Both the position numbers and the translations under genes were made by a program. Positions 14,662 to 22,402 of a DNA stretch of 23,758 nt are shown in pieces; within the stretch, counting starts at the first letter, position 1, and each line of letters opens with the position of its first letter. The notes beneath the pieces were generated by a model. The model was not told the DNA's origin, ran no database searches, and saw nothing but the letters and a program-made list of their open reading frames with translations. Origin of the DNA: CAZGMN01 sp964645765 (GTDB lineage: Bacteria > Acidobacteriota > Aminicenantia > Aminicenantales > Aminicenantaceae); contig CAZYBE010000044.1 of NCBI GenBank assembly GCA_964645765.1, positions 1 to 23,758 on the forward strand, read 5' to 3'.

Positions 14662-16482
14662 TTATTGCAATAGCCCGCCGCGCTCGAAGATCTCAAACTG
14701 GACATCGGAGAAGGGCGAGGCCTGGATGGTTTCGCCGGTGGAAATTTTTTTTATCTCGCCGCTCAGAAAATCGACTTCGATCTCGTCCCCGTCTTTCAGG
14801 TTCAATTTTTCGATATCCGCAGCTTCCATCACCGGGAAGCCTGAGTTTATGGCATTTCTCTTGTAGATGGCGCCAAATGACTCGGCGATGACCATGGCCA
14901 CGCCGAGCGCCTTGAAGCAGTCGACGGCTTGCTGCCGGCTTGAGCCGCAGCCAAAGTTTTTGCCGGAGAGGATGATATCTCCTTCCTTGACTTTTTTTGG
15001 AAAATCCCTGAAGCCTTCAAGGTTGCTGAATGCGTATTGCCCCATCTCCTCGACCTTTGTCACGGTCAGATATTTGTTGTGGTAGATCATGTCAGTATCG
15101 ATGTTATCCTGTTTGACGACCCAGACTCTGCCCTTGATTCTTGTCGGTTTTTTTATGTGTTCCTGCGGCTTCTTGCCTGCAGGTTTTTCCATTCTTTTGG
15201 AAACTGGGAAAACCTTTGGAGTTTTAGGGATCCTGTCGGCAGTGGTTATCTCACCGGCCACAGCCGAAGCCGCAGCCGTGGCAGGGGAGCAGAGGTAGAC
15301 ATCTCCTTTTCCCTGCTTTCCGGCAAAGTTGCGGTTGCCGGTGCTGACCGTCACCTCGCCAGGCCCGTTCTGTCCGACCTGGCCTTCTGCGCAGCCGGCA
15401 CATCCGGCGTTTCCAACCAGCGCTCCTGAGAGTTTGAAAATTGTGATTAAGCCTTCTTTTAATGCCTGTTGCCAGATTCTATCCGTGGCTGGAACAATCT
15501 TCAGGACAACGCCAGGCGCAACTTTTCTGTTCTTGAGAATCTTGGCAGCAAGACGAAGGTCTTCGATACGGCCGTTGGTGCAGCTTCCGATAAAAGAAGA
15601 ATCGATTTTCTTAGCCTTGACCTCCTTGACTGAGACCACATCCTCAGGATGGCCTGGCCTTGAGATGAGCGGACCTAAATCTTCGATATTGATTTCTCTC
15701 ACCTCTTTATATTCTGCTTTCCTGTCCGCATGGACAGGCTTGAAAGCCCTCTTGCTCACCCGTTTTGAGTAGCGGATAACTTGTTCGCTTGGAGGGAAGA
15801 AGCTGCAGATTGCTCCCATTTCAGTCGCCATCGAGGCCACAGTAATTCTTCCTGAAAGGCCGAGCTTTTCGCTGTATTCTCCATAATATTCGGCTGCATA
15901 ACCGAGGAGCCCATTTGCCCCGAATTCTTTGAGAACGGCCAGGATAATATCTTTCGCAGTTGCCAGAGCAGACGGCTCGCCTCTCAGAATGACCTTGACT
16001 GTGGCTGGGACTTCGAACCAGACCTTTCCTTTGGCAAAGGCATAGGCGATATCCTGGTCACCCATCCCCTGGCCAAAGGCTCCGATGGCGCCGACCAGGT
16101 TGGCATGTGAATCCGTGGAAACGAGAGTTTCTCCTGGCAAGACAATCCCTTCATCGATAGCCAGATGGGTTCCAATCCCAGCATCGATGTCGAAGATTCT
16201 TATTCCGTTTTTCCGTGCAAACTCGCGGCAGAGCTGCTGGTTCGTAGCATAGCTCTGCAAGCAGCCTCCTGGGTTGCAGTCGAAAGTGAAGAATGTCTTT
16301 GCCGGGTCAGCTAGGCTGAGATGATTTTGTTCTATATTCTTGACGACATTGGCGCCTCCGAAGTCGCGGGCAATCCGGACATCAACAGCCATATCGGCCA
16401 TGTCTCCCGGCTTCACGGCCTTGTCCGTGTGGCTTGAGATTATTTTTTCGATAATCGTTTTTCCTGTCTTAATTCTTTTCAT
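14662..16482 (-). CDS. Fused LeuC-LeuD aconitase-family hydro-lyase with altered active-site Asp-His pair
   Basis: Single chain of about 606 residues. Numbering below is from the upstream TTG at 16503; subtract 7 for the ATG used here. Large-subunit domain about 1-425, swivel domain about 457-610. Cluster ligands are Cys308 (FIGSCTNGR), Cys368 and Cys371 (GNAGCAGC). His in AGIGTHLAIDEG, Asp-Ser-His in STDSHAN and Glu in ATEMG are kept, but the usual Asp-His pair reads Asp75-Cys76 (FTFDCNPGGC). The swivel domain has QDNIDTDMIYHNKYL, KNFGCGSSRQQAVDC and YKRNAINSGFP. The ATG at 16482 has GAGAAAAAG before it; the TTG at 16503 overlaps the HD-gene stop (TTGA) and is the alternative start. The likely role is citrate/isocitrate-type isomerisation next to the lyase and dehydrogenase genes, but the altered pair makes the substrate uncertain. 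Confidence 0.85.
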   Translation of the reverse strand: MKRIKTGKTIIEKIISSHTDKAVKPGDMADMAVDVRIARDFGGANVVKNIEQNHLSLADPAKTFFTFDCNPGGCLQSYATNQQLCREFARKNGIRIFDIDAGIGTHLAIDEGIVLPGETLVSTDSHANLVGAIGAFGQGMGDQDIAYAFAKGKVWFEVPATVKVILRGEPSALATAKDIILAVLKEFGANGLLGYAAEYYGEYSEKLGLSGRITVASMATEMGAICSFFPPSEQVIRYSKRVSKRAFKPVHADRKAEYKEVREINIEDLGPLISRPGHPEDVVSVKEVKAKKIDSSFIGSCTNGRIEDLRLAAKILKNRKVAPGVVLKIVPATDRIWQQALKEGLITIFKLSGALVGNAGCAGCAEGQVGQNGPGEVTVSTGNRNFAGKQGKGDVYLCSPATAAASAVAGEITTADRIPKTPKVFPVSKRMEKPAGKKPQEHIKKPTRIKGRVWVVKQDNIDTDMIYHNKYLTVTKVEEMGQYAFSNLEGFRDFPKKVKEGDIILSGKNFGCGSSRQQAVDCFKALGVAMVIAESFGAIYKRNAINSGFPVMEAADIEKLNLKDGDEIEVDFLSGEIKKISTGETIQASPFSDVQFEIFERGGLLQ

Positions 16483-16499
16483 CTTTTTCTCGATTGAAA

Positions 16500-17066
16500 T
16501 CAAACGATAAGCAGCCCTTTTTCCAGCATGACCATCGGGTCAAACGTGGCAAAATCAGCCTGGTGGATGAGCACAGTCTCGATTCTCTGCGGCCGGCCCT
16601 CGCCTTCCTTGGCGTGGCAGGCAACGATGTTGATTATTTCATCAGGCATTCCTGCCTGGGCGACAAGTATCGCCCCGGAAACAGGGTGGCGGGCGCATTT
16701 ACCTTCATAGCTTTTCTTGTATTTCCCGTCCTTTGTCTTCTCGAATTCCAGGAGCTTTCCCACGTCATGGAGCAGGCCGCCGGCGATAAGCCAATCGAGA
16801 TTGACCTCAAAGGGCATTTCTCTGTAATTTTTAATCATCGCTTCAGCCAGCCCCAGCGCGCCTTCGGTCACGGCTATGGTATGCTCGACCAGGTTTATTC
16901 CTTTAGCCTGAGTCAAAAGAGTAAAAGGTATTCCTTCAAGTTCCTCGGGCTTCCAGCCTCCTTTTTTTGCGGCTTTCACCCAAACTTCGACGACTTTGTT
17001 CCTCAGGTTGAGGTCCTTGATTTTAACCAACTGTTCGCTGAAGAGCTTTTCAATTTTTTCTTTCAT
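16500..17066 (-). CDS. HD-domain metal-dependent phosphohydrolase-like protein
   Basis: Protein of 188 residues with a complete HD metal site: His62 (LVEHTIAV), His100-Asp101 (GGLLHDVGKLLEF), His127 (CARHPVSGA), His151 (ACHAKEG) and Asp171 (IHQADFA). The extra histidines after the HD pair are those seen in HD proteins with a two-metal centre. Such proteins usually hydrolyse phosphate esters, nucleotides or cyclic dinucleotides. It lies between the dehydrogenase (42-base gap) and the fused hydro-lyase (possible 4-base overlap), with a GAGAGGA ribosome site. Nothing in the sequence explains why it sits in a metabolic operon; control of the pathway or metabolite repair are guesses. Confidence 0.82.
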   Translation of the reverse strand: MKEKIEKLFSEQLVKIKDLNLRNKVVEVWVKAAKKGGWKPEELEGIPFTLLTQAKGINLVEHTIAVTEGALGLAEAMIKNYREMPFEVNLDWLIAGGLLHDVGKLLEFEKTKDGKYKKSYEGKCARHPVSGAILVAQAGMPDEIINIVACHAKEGEGRPQRIETVLIHQADFATFDPMVMLEKGLLIV

Positions 17067-17108
17067 TTTTATCCTCTCTGCGAGCGATATTAAAAAAAAT
17101 CTGAGCTG

Positions 17109-18290
17109 TCATATTTTGGCGATAATGGCCTCTGCCATTTGCCCGGTCGAAGCCGCTCCTTTAGAGATGACATCAGGCCCTCCGACAAGCCTCATCATGT
17201 CGTAGGTGCGAACTTTGCCTTCGGCGACGACAGCGGCGATGGCCTTGCGGATTCTTTTTGCCATATCCTCCTCGCCAAGATAATCCAGCATCAGGCAGGC
17301 GCTCAGAATCATAGCTATGGGGTTGACGATCGACGGCCTGAGGTTCTCGTACTTCGGCGCTGAGCCGTGGGTTGGCTCGAAGATGGCGCAGGTCTCTCCG
17401 ATGTTGGCGCTGTTGGCAAAGCCCAAGCCTCCGACAAGCCCGGCAAAGGCGTCGCTGACGATGTCTCCAAACATGTTTCCGGAGACGATGACGCCATAAT
17501 CCTCAGGGTTCTTGTTGAGCCACATCATCTGGGCATCGATGTTTGTCTCCCAGAGCGAAATCTCAGGAAATTGCTGGGCTATCTTATGGGCTTCGGCGAG
17601 CATCATTCCTGATGTCTCGCGGATGACGTTTGGCTTCTCGCAAACCGTCACGCTCTTGTACCCAAACTTGCGGGCGTGCTTGAAGGCTTCGAGGGCGATG
17701 CGCTGGCAGGCTTTGCGGGTGAAGATGCGGCAGGAAACGGCCATGTCCTTGCTCGCCGTATTCTTGAAGGCAGACATCTTGGGGTGAGTCTCGAGGGCAG
17801 AGCGGACGACATCCGGCGGGTTTGTCCACTCGACTCCACAGTAGAGGCATTCGGTGTTCTGGCGGAAGATAACAACATCAATCTCGGGCTCGACAATTTT
17901 ATTATCCATCCTCTTCACAAAATTAAGGGGATTTCCCTTGAAGGTCTGGCAGGGTCGGATGCAGATGTCTAAATTGAAACGCTGGCGCAGTCCGACAATG
18001 GGGCTGTAATAGACATAGCCTTTTCCTTGGAGCTCTGGCCTGAGTTCTTTATCGGCCTTGTCCTTTGGCTTTGAAGTGATGGCTCCGAATAAGCCAATCC
18101 GGTGTTTTTCAAGAAGCTCTACGGTGCGCTGGGGCAGGGGATTTCCTTGCTTGCACCAGAACTCCCAGCCGATATCAGCAGGGATATAATTTGCCTTGAA
18201 CCCGACGGCATCGAGAACTTTCAAAGCTTCTGGAAGCACAAGCTTTCCGATGCCGTCTCCGGGCATGACCACGATGTTTCTTTCACTCAT
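17109..18290 (-). CDS. Isocitrate/3-isopropylmalate dehydrogenase family protein
   Basis: Beta-oxidative decarboxylating dehydrogenase of 393 residues. From the start at 18290: N-terminal MPGDGIG; substrate arginines Arg102 and Arg112 (LRQRFNLDICIRP) and Arg143 (FRQNTECLYCGVE, with Tyr150); Lys219 and Asn221 (CEKPNVI); metal-binding Asp252, Asp276 and Asp280 (NMFGDIVSDAFAGLVGGLG); nucleotide-binding EPTHGSAP. The GAITSKP and NTECLYCGVE variants and the absence of the IPMDH-type GGPKW motif favour isocitrate over isopropylmalate, as does linkage to citrate-lyase and aconitase-like genes; this is inference. An ATG at 18359 is in frame but lacks a ribosome site, whereas the ATG at 18290 has GGAGG just upstream and fits the family N-terminus. 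It is the first gene of the seven-gene operon. Confidence 0.88.
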   Translation of the reverse strand: MSERNIVVMPGDGIGKLVLPEALKVLDAVGFKANYIPADIGWEFWCKQGNPLPQRTVELLEKHRIGLFGAITSKPKDKADKELRPELQGKGYVYYSPIVGLRQRFNLDICIRPCQTFKGNPLNFVKRMDNKIVEPEIDVVIFRQNTECLYCGVEWTNPPDVVRSALETHPKMSAFKNTASKDMAVSCRIFTRKACQRIALEAFKHARKFGYKSVTVCEKPNVIRETSGMMLAEAHKIAQQFPEISLWETNIDAQMMWLNKNPEDYGVIVSGNMFGDIVSDAFAGLVGGLGFANSANIGETCAIFEPTHGSAPKYENLRPSIVNPIAMILSACLMLDYLGEEDMAKRIRKAIAAVVAEGKVRTYDMMRLVGGPDVISKGAASTGQMAEAIIAKI

Positions 18291-18354
18291 CTTTCCTCCG
18301 TGCTCGGAAAGTTTTTTGCGAATGCAGGCAGCGACCCTGAAAAATTCAGGCCTA

Positions 18355-18383
18355 ATCATACCAAATTTACAAAACTTTGTAAC
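18355..18383 (-). promoter_or_regulatory. Probable promoter of the dehydrogenase/citrate-lyase operon
   Basis: On the minus strand, GTTACA (18383-18378) and a good -10 hexamer, TATGAT (18360-18355), are 17 bases apart. Transcription would begin near 18348, leaving a leader of about 58 bases. That leader begins with a perfect CCTGAA/TTCAGG hairpin (18350-18336). Confidence 0.45.
18367..18382. promoter_or_regulatory. Candidate operator: perfect inverted repeat between divergent operons
   Basis: TTACAAA-AC-TTTGTAA, a perfect 7-bp inverted repeat with a 2-bp centre. It overlaps the -35 element and spacer of the minus-strand promoter (18383-18355) and ends 20 bases before the -35 of the plus-strand promoter (18403). 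The size and symmetry fit a dimeric helix-turn-helix regulator. No regulator gene is in the window. Confidence 0.45.
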
Positions 18384-18402
18384 CAGGAGGCCTGAGTTTT
18401 TC

Positions 18403-18431
18403 TTGACAAAGGCTCCTTTTTTTGATTATCT
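18403..18431 (+). promoter_or_regulatory. Promoter of the molybdenum-hydroxylase operon
   Basis: TTGACA (18403-18408), a consensus -35, is followed after 17 bases by TTATCT (18426-18431), or after 18 by TATCTT. The first gene starts at 18492, giving a leader of about 55 bases. Confidence 0.55.
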
Positions 18432-18491
18432 TTCGTTGCCGATTATGGGAAGCGAAATTTTCTTTCAGAATAAATTCGAATAGAGTAAAAA

Positions 18492-18740
18492 ATGGCAAAG
18501 ATAAAAATGCTCTGTCCCTTTTCAGGAAAGCTGTGCCGGGAGTGCGCTCAATACAGAGGAAGGCATTACTATCTCTGTTATTATGCCAAGTATCGTGGAT
18601 ATTTAGGAAACACAGCCACAGACAAAGCAGAGCAGAAATCATGGAGCAGCGGTTTTAGCGCTGAGTTTGAAATGCCGAAGATTTTTCCGAGTCCTTCGTG
18701 GCTGGCCCTAAACGAATTCATCGAGAGGAAAAGGAAGTGA
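18492..18740 (+). CDS. Small Cys-rich basic protein leading the molybdenum-hydroxylase operon
   Basis: Protein of 82 residues, function unknown. The N-terminal half holds four cysteines in a compact pattern: Cys8, Cys15, Cys18 and Cys28 (LCPFSGKLCRECAQYRGR, then HYYLCYYAKYRGYLG), surrounded by Arg, Lys and Tyr. This could bind zinc or an iron-sulfur cluster. The second half is polar and ends KRK. Its TGA stop overlaps the GTG start of the FAD subunit (GTGA), so translation of the two is coupled, which supports it as a real gene. The ribosome binding site is weak (GAGTAAA). A role in cofactor delivery or electron transfer to the hydroxylase is inferred only from position. Confidence 0.65.
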   Translation: MAKIKMLCPFSGKLCRECAQYRGRHYYLCYYAKYRGYLGNTATDKAEQKSWSSGFSAEFEMPKIFPSPSWLALNEFIERKRK

Positions 18741-19615
18741 TTCGGGATTTTGTCTACTTCAGAGCAAAGACAAAAGACGAGGCGCTCGATTGCCTCGACG
18801 AGCACAAGGACGACTACAAGGTCATCTGCGGCGGACAGTCGCTGCTCATTCTGATGCGCCAGGGGTTGGTCGCTCCCAAGAATCTGATAGACATCAAGGC
18901 TGTCAAGGAACTCAGCTACATTGACTTCAATGATAAAACCGGGTTGAAGATAGGAGCCGCAGCCACTCACCGCGAAATAGAAAAATCACCCCTGGTTAAA
19001 GAGCATTATCCGGTATTAGCTGAGATGGAGCAGAACTTGGCTTCCATCCAGACCCGCAACTGGGGCACAATCGGCGGCAACCTCGCTCATGCCGACCCTG
19101 CCGGCGACCCTGGGCCAGTGCTCATTGCCCTGAATGCCTCAGTGAAGACGGCCAACAGGCAAAGAGAGCGGACAATGCCTGTTGAAGAATTTTTTGTTGA
19201 TTTCTTTGAGACTAAGCTCGAGCCGGGAGAACTTCTCCTTGAAGTCCAGGTTCCGACTATTCCTTCAAGAACTGCGCTGGCTTACGAAAAGTTCAATATC
19301 ATCAAGAATGAATTGGGGATTGTCTCGGTTGCTGCCTCGATAACTCTGGACAGCAAAGGCACAAGCTGCAATGAAGCAAGGATTGTACTCGGAGCTGCTG
19401 CTTCAACACCGCGGCGGGCGAAAGAAGCTGAAAAATTGCTCATCGGGCAGAAGCTCTATGATGGGCTGTTCGAACGGGTCGGCGAGAAAGCGTCAGAAGA
19501 GGCTGACCCGGTCACTGACATCCATGCCACAGAAGCCTACAGAAGATATTTGGTCAAGGTGCTGGCGATAAGGATGGTGAAGAAGGCTTGGGAAAAAGCC
19601 ATGGCCTTGGTTTGA
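18737..19615 (+). CDS. Molybdenum hydroxylase FAD-binding subunit (CoxM/XdhB type)
   Basis: FAD subunit of 292 residues of the xanthine dehydrogenase family. The two FAD-binding segments are present: CGGQSLLILMRQGL with LIDIKAV (about residues 33-58), and TRNWGTIGGNLAHADPAGDPGPVLIALNA (about 104-132). The C-terminal CO-dehydrogenase flavoprotein domain follows (about 170-285). It passes electrons from the iron-sulfur subunit to an acceptor. I place the start at the GTG at 18737, which overlaps the upstream stop by four bases and has GAGAGGAAAAGGA before it; an earlier GTG at 18698 would add 13 residues. It lacks the inserted Cys-rich [4Fe-4S] loop of 4-hydroxybenzoyl-CoA reductase beta subunits. 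Confidence 0.92.
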   Translation: MIRDFVYFRAKTKDEALDCLDEHKDDYKVICGGQSLLILMRQGLVAPKNLIDIKAVKELSYIDFNDKTGLKIGAAATHREIEKSPLVKEHYPVLAEMEQNLASIQTRNWGTIGGNLAHADPAGDPGPVLIALNASVKTANRQRERTMPVEEFFVDFFETKLEPGELLLEVQVPTIPSRTALAYEKFNIIKNELGIVSVAASITLDSKGTSCNEARIVLGAAASTPRRAKEAEKLLIGQKLYDGLFERVGEKASEEADPVTDIHATEAYRRYLVKVLAIRMVKKAWEKAMALV

Positions 19616-19631
19616 GAGGAAGGCATCAATT

Positions 19632-20117
19632 ATGGAAAAGCATTTGCTGCGCATAACAGTCAACGGCGAAAGCCATGAGCTTTACATCAAGCCAAAAAAA
19701 TTGCTTGTGGAAGTGATAAGGGATGAGCTCGGCCTTACCGGCACGAAAAGAGCCTGCACCACAGCATCGTGCGGGGCGTGCACGGTCCTGTTGAACGGTA
19801 TGGCCGTAAAATCATGCTCGATTCTAGCCATGCAGGCTGACGGCGCTGAGGTGATAACAGTCGAAGGCCTGGCTGAAGGAGCAAAGCTCAGCCCGATTCA
19901 AAGGTCGTTCCTTGATGAGGGCGCCTATCAATGCGGCTTCTGCACCTCAGGAATGCTGATCTCGGCAACGGCCTTATTGAAGGAGAATCCAAAACCAACC
20001 AAGGAAGAGATCAAAGAAGCCATCCACGGCAATATCTGCCGCTGCACAGGCTACAATAGCATCATCCGCGCCATCCAGGGTGTAGCCGAAGGTAAGTACA
20101 GGGAGGGAGAGCGGTGA
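19632..20117 (+). CDS. Molybdenum hydroxylase 2Fe-2S subunit (CoxS/XdhC type)
   Basis: Iron-sulfur subunit of 161 residues with both [2Fe-2S] clusters of the xanthine dehydrogenase family. The plant-ferredoxin-type cluster uses Cys42, Cys47, Cys50 (ACTTASCGAC) and Cys62. The second, all-helical-domain cluster uses Cys101, Cys104 (YQCGFCTSGM), Cys136 and Cys138 (NICRCTGY). It relays electrons from the molybdenum site to FAD. Ribosome site GAGGAAGG; 16-base gap from the FAD subunit and a four-base GTGA overlap with the large subunit. The first cluster loop reads CTTASCGAC where many relatives have a Gly-rich CxxGxCGAC. Confidence 0.95.
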   Translation: MEKHLLRITVNGESHELYIKPKKLLVEVIRDELGLTGTKRACTTASCGACTVLLNGMAVKSCSILAMQADGAEVITVEGLAEGAKLSPIQRSFLDEGAYQCGFCTSGMLISATALLKENPKPTKEEIKEAIHGNICRCTGYNSIIRAIQGVAEGKYREGER

Positions 20118-22390
20118 AGAAGTTCACAGTCATCAACACCCCTGTTCATAACATCGACGGCGTGGCAAAAGTCACTGGCAGGGCGATATACACCTTTGAC
20201 GTTAAGCTTCCTGGCATGCTTTACGGCAAGATTCTGAGAAGCCCTTATCCTCACGCAAAAATAAAGAGCATCGACACAAGCCGAGCCGAGAAGCTTGCTG
20301 GCGTTAAGGGAGTCGTTACCGGGAAAGATACTCTGGGCATAAAGCAAGGAATATGGCGCAGGTTCAAAGAGCTCTGCGACGAGGAAATCCTTGCCCGGGA
20401 AAAGGTCCGTTATATCGGGGAGCCTGTGGCTGCAGTGGCGGCAGTTGACGAAGACACTGCTGAGGAAGCGCTGGATTTAATCGAGGTCGAGTATGAGCCT
20501 TTGCCTGCTGTTTTCGAGCCTCTTAATGCCATAAAAGAAGGCGCGCCCCGGCTCCATGAACATGCTGAGCGCAACATCAACGTCACACGGCATATCGAGT
20601 GGGGAGATGTTGACCAGGGGTTTAAGGAAGCCGACTACATCCGCGAGGACTGGTTCAGGTGCTCATCCCAGCATCATGTTTGCATGGAAACACATTGTGC
20701 TGTGGCAAGCTACAGCCCTGAAGGAAAGCTCACTGTCTACACCTCAACCCAATCTCATTATTATATCCAGGTTTTGCTGGCCTGGGTTTTAGGATTGAGG
20801 GAGAGCGATGTCAGGGTCATTTCCCGCTACACCGGCGGCGGGTTTGGCAGCAAGTTCGAGCTCGATTCGGCTCAGTTTTGCAGCTCTCTTCTCTCGATGA
20901 AGCTCTACAAGCCGGTAAAAATTGTCCTCAGCCGCGAAGAAGAGTTTATGGCGACCAAGCGCCGCACGCCGATGTTCTATTACCTGAGAACAGGCGTTAA
21001 GAAAGACGGGACCTTTGTCGCCAAAGAAGCGCGCGTTTTCACTGAAGGCGGCGCCTACACCTCGATGGGAGCGACCGCCCTCTATCTAACCGGGTTTTTC
21101 CAGGCTTTTCCCTATGTCTGGCCGAGCTACAGGTATGACGGCTACCGTGTTTATACCAACACCGCGCCGAGCTCAGCCATGCGCGGCTTTGGCGCTCCGC
21201 AAGCGCATTTCTGCGCCGAGACCCAGATTGAGCTGATAGCCAAAGAGCTTGGCCTTGACCCGATTGAAATCAGGCGCAAGAACGCCATGTACCCTGGCTA
21301 TGAAGTTCCAGGACAGGCCTGGATTCAAAGCTGCGGCCTGAGCCAGTGCCTTGACACGGTAGATAAATGGGTCAAGGCGCGGGGCAAACTCCCTTCAAAT
21401 CATGGCATTGGCATTGCTGCCTACGGCTTCATGTCAGGCGGAATCTTTAACTGGTTTGACACGCCTTATGCTTTTTCCTCAGCGGTGGTCAAGATAAACG
21501 TCGATGGAAAAGTCGACCTCTATGTCGGCTCCCAGGACATGGGCCAGGGATCAAATACAACTCTATCCATGATTTGTGCCGAGGAGCTGGGCGTTCGCCT
21601 TGATGACATTCGTCTTCACATGGGAGATACAGAGACCTGCCCGGTTGACCTCGGCGCCTGGGGAAGCCGTGAGACTCTGATGCAGGGGAATGCGGTCAAG
21701 ATGGCAGCTTCAGAGGCAAAGCAGCAGCTCCTCGAGTTTGCGGCAGCAAAGCTTTCGCCGAATATTGTTTATGATTTGGACATAAAGGACAGATGGGTCC
21801 ATCTTATAGCTCGGCCGGAGCGTGGGCTTTCCTATTATGATGTAGTTAAGGAAGCGATAAGAGGCAGGGATGGCCAGCCGATTTTCGCCAGAGGACATTA
21901 CACTCCGCACCGCAAGGGGATGATCTCTCCAGCTTACAGCTTCGGCGTCCAGGCTGTTGAGATAGCAGTCGACCCAGAAACAGGAAAGATAACTCTTAAG
22001 AATTGCGTGACTGCTCATGACTGCGGCCAGGTCATCAATCCTTTAGGACTTAAAGGCCAGCTTGAAGGCGCGATCGCCATGGCCGCAGGCTATGGCTTTA
22101 CTGAAGACCTGCCAATGGACGAAGGAAAGATTCTCAACCCCAATCTTGTCGATTACAAAGTTCTAAGAGCGACAGAGATGCCCGAGACAGAAGTCTGTGA
22201 AGTCGAGACCTACGAGCCTGAAGGGCCTTTTGGAGCAAAGGAGGCGGGCGAAGGCCTGACAAACCCGACAGCAGGAGCGCTGAGCAACGCTGTCTTCCAT
22301 GCTGTCGGCGTCAGCATCAAAAACCTTCCTATCACTCCTGAGAAGGTGCTCGAGGCGCTCAGGGACAAAAAAAAGAAGAAAGAAGGCTGA
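20114..22390 (+). CDS. Molybdenum hydroxylase catalytic subunit (xanthine dehydrogenase/aldehyde oxidase family)
   Basis: Molybdopterin-binding subunit of 758 residues, normal for the CoxL/XdhA class. It opens with an aldehyde-oxidase a/b hammerhead domain (about 15-135). Motifs are HHVCMETHCAVA (187-198), GGGFGSKFE (241-249), APSSAMRGFGAPQ (351-363), QDMGQGSNTT, and the C-terminal GPFGAKEAGE with the catalytic base at Glu713. The active-site loop is SAMRGFG, not AYxCSFR of form I CO dehydrogenase, so this is a hydroxylase of an N-heterocycle, aldehyde or aryl substrate rather than CO. It starts at a GTG overlapping the iron-sulfur gene, with GGGAGGGAG upstream. It acts in the cytoplasm. Substrate unassigned. 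Confidence 0.93.
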   Translation: MKKFTVINTPVHNIDGVAKVTGRAIYTFDVKLPGMLYGKILRSPYPHAKIKSIDTSRAEKLAGVKGVVTGKDTLGIKQGIWRRFKELCDEEILAREKVRYIGEPVAAVAAVDEDTAEEALDLIEVEYEPLPAVFEPLNAIKEGAPRLHEHAERNINVTRHIEWGDVDQGFKEADYIREDWFRCSSQHHVCMETHCAVASYSPEGKLTVYTSTQSHYYIQVLLAWVLGLRESDVRVISRYTGGGFGSKFELDSAQFCSSLLSMKLYKPVKIVLSREEEFMATKRRTPMFYYLRTGVKKDGTFVAKEARVFTEGGAYTSMGATALYLTGFFQAFPYVWPSYRYDGYRVYTNTAPSSAMRGFGAPQAHFCAETQIELIAKELGLDPIEIRRKNAMYPGYEVPGQAWIQSCGLSQCLDTVDKWVKARGKLPSNHGIGIAAYGFMSGGIFNWFDTPYAFSSAVVKINVDGKVDLYVGSQDMGQGSNTTLSMICAEELGVRLDDIRLHMGDTETCPVDLGAWGSRETLMQGNAVKMAASEAKQQLLEFAAAKLSPNIVYDLDIKDRWVHLIARPERGLSYYDVVKEAIRGRDGQPIFARGHYTPHRKGMISPAYSFGVQAVEIAVDPETGKITLKNCVTAHDCGQVINPLGLKGQLEGAIAMAAGYGFTEDLPMDEGKILNPNLVDYKVLRATEMPETEVCEVETYEPEGPFGAKEAGEGLTNPTAGALSNAVFHAVGVSIKNLPITPEKVLEALRDKKKKKEG

Positions 22391-22402
22391 GGAGAGAAGC
22401 AA

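Noticed and set aside
10000..18290. Plain leucine biosynthesis operon (leuCD plus leuB)
   Set aside because: No 2-isopropylmalate synthase; three citrate-lyase domains and a second aconitase-family enzyme share the operon; the dehydrogenase lacks typical isopropylmalate-dehydrogenase motifs. Not fully excluded for the leuCD pair.
20114..22390. Aerobic carbon monoxide dehydrogenase (form I)
   Set aside because: The AYxCSFR active-site loop is absent; the corresponding segment is SAMRGFG, and coxD/coxE are not present.
18737..22390. 4-hydroxybenzoyl-CoA reductase
   Set aside because: The FAD subunit is only 292 residues and lacks the inserted Cys-rich [4Fe-4S] loop of that enzyme's beta subunit.
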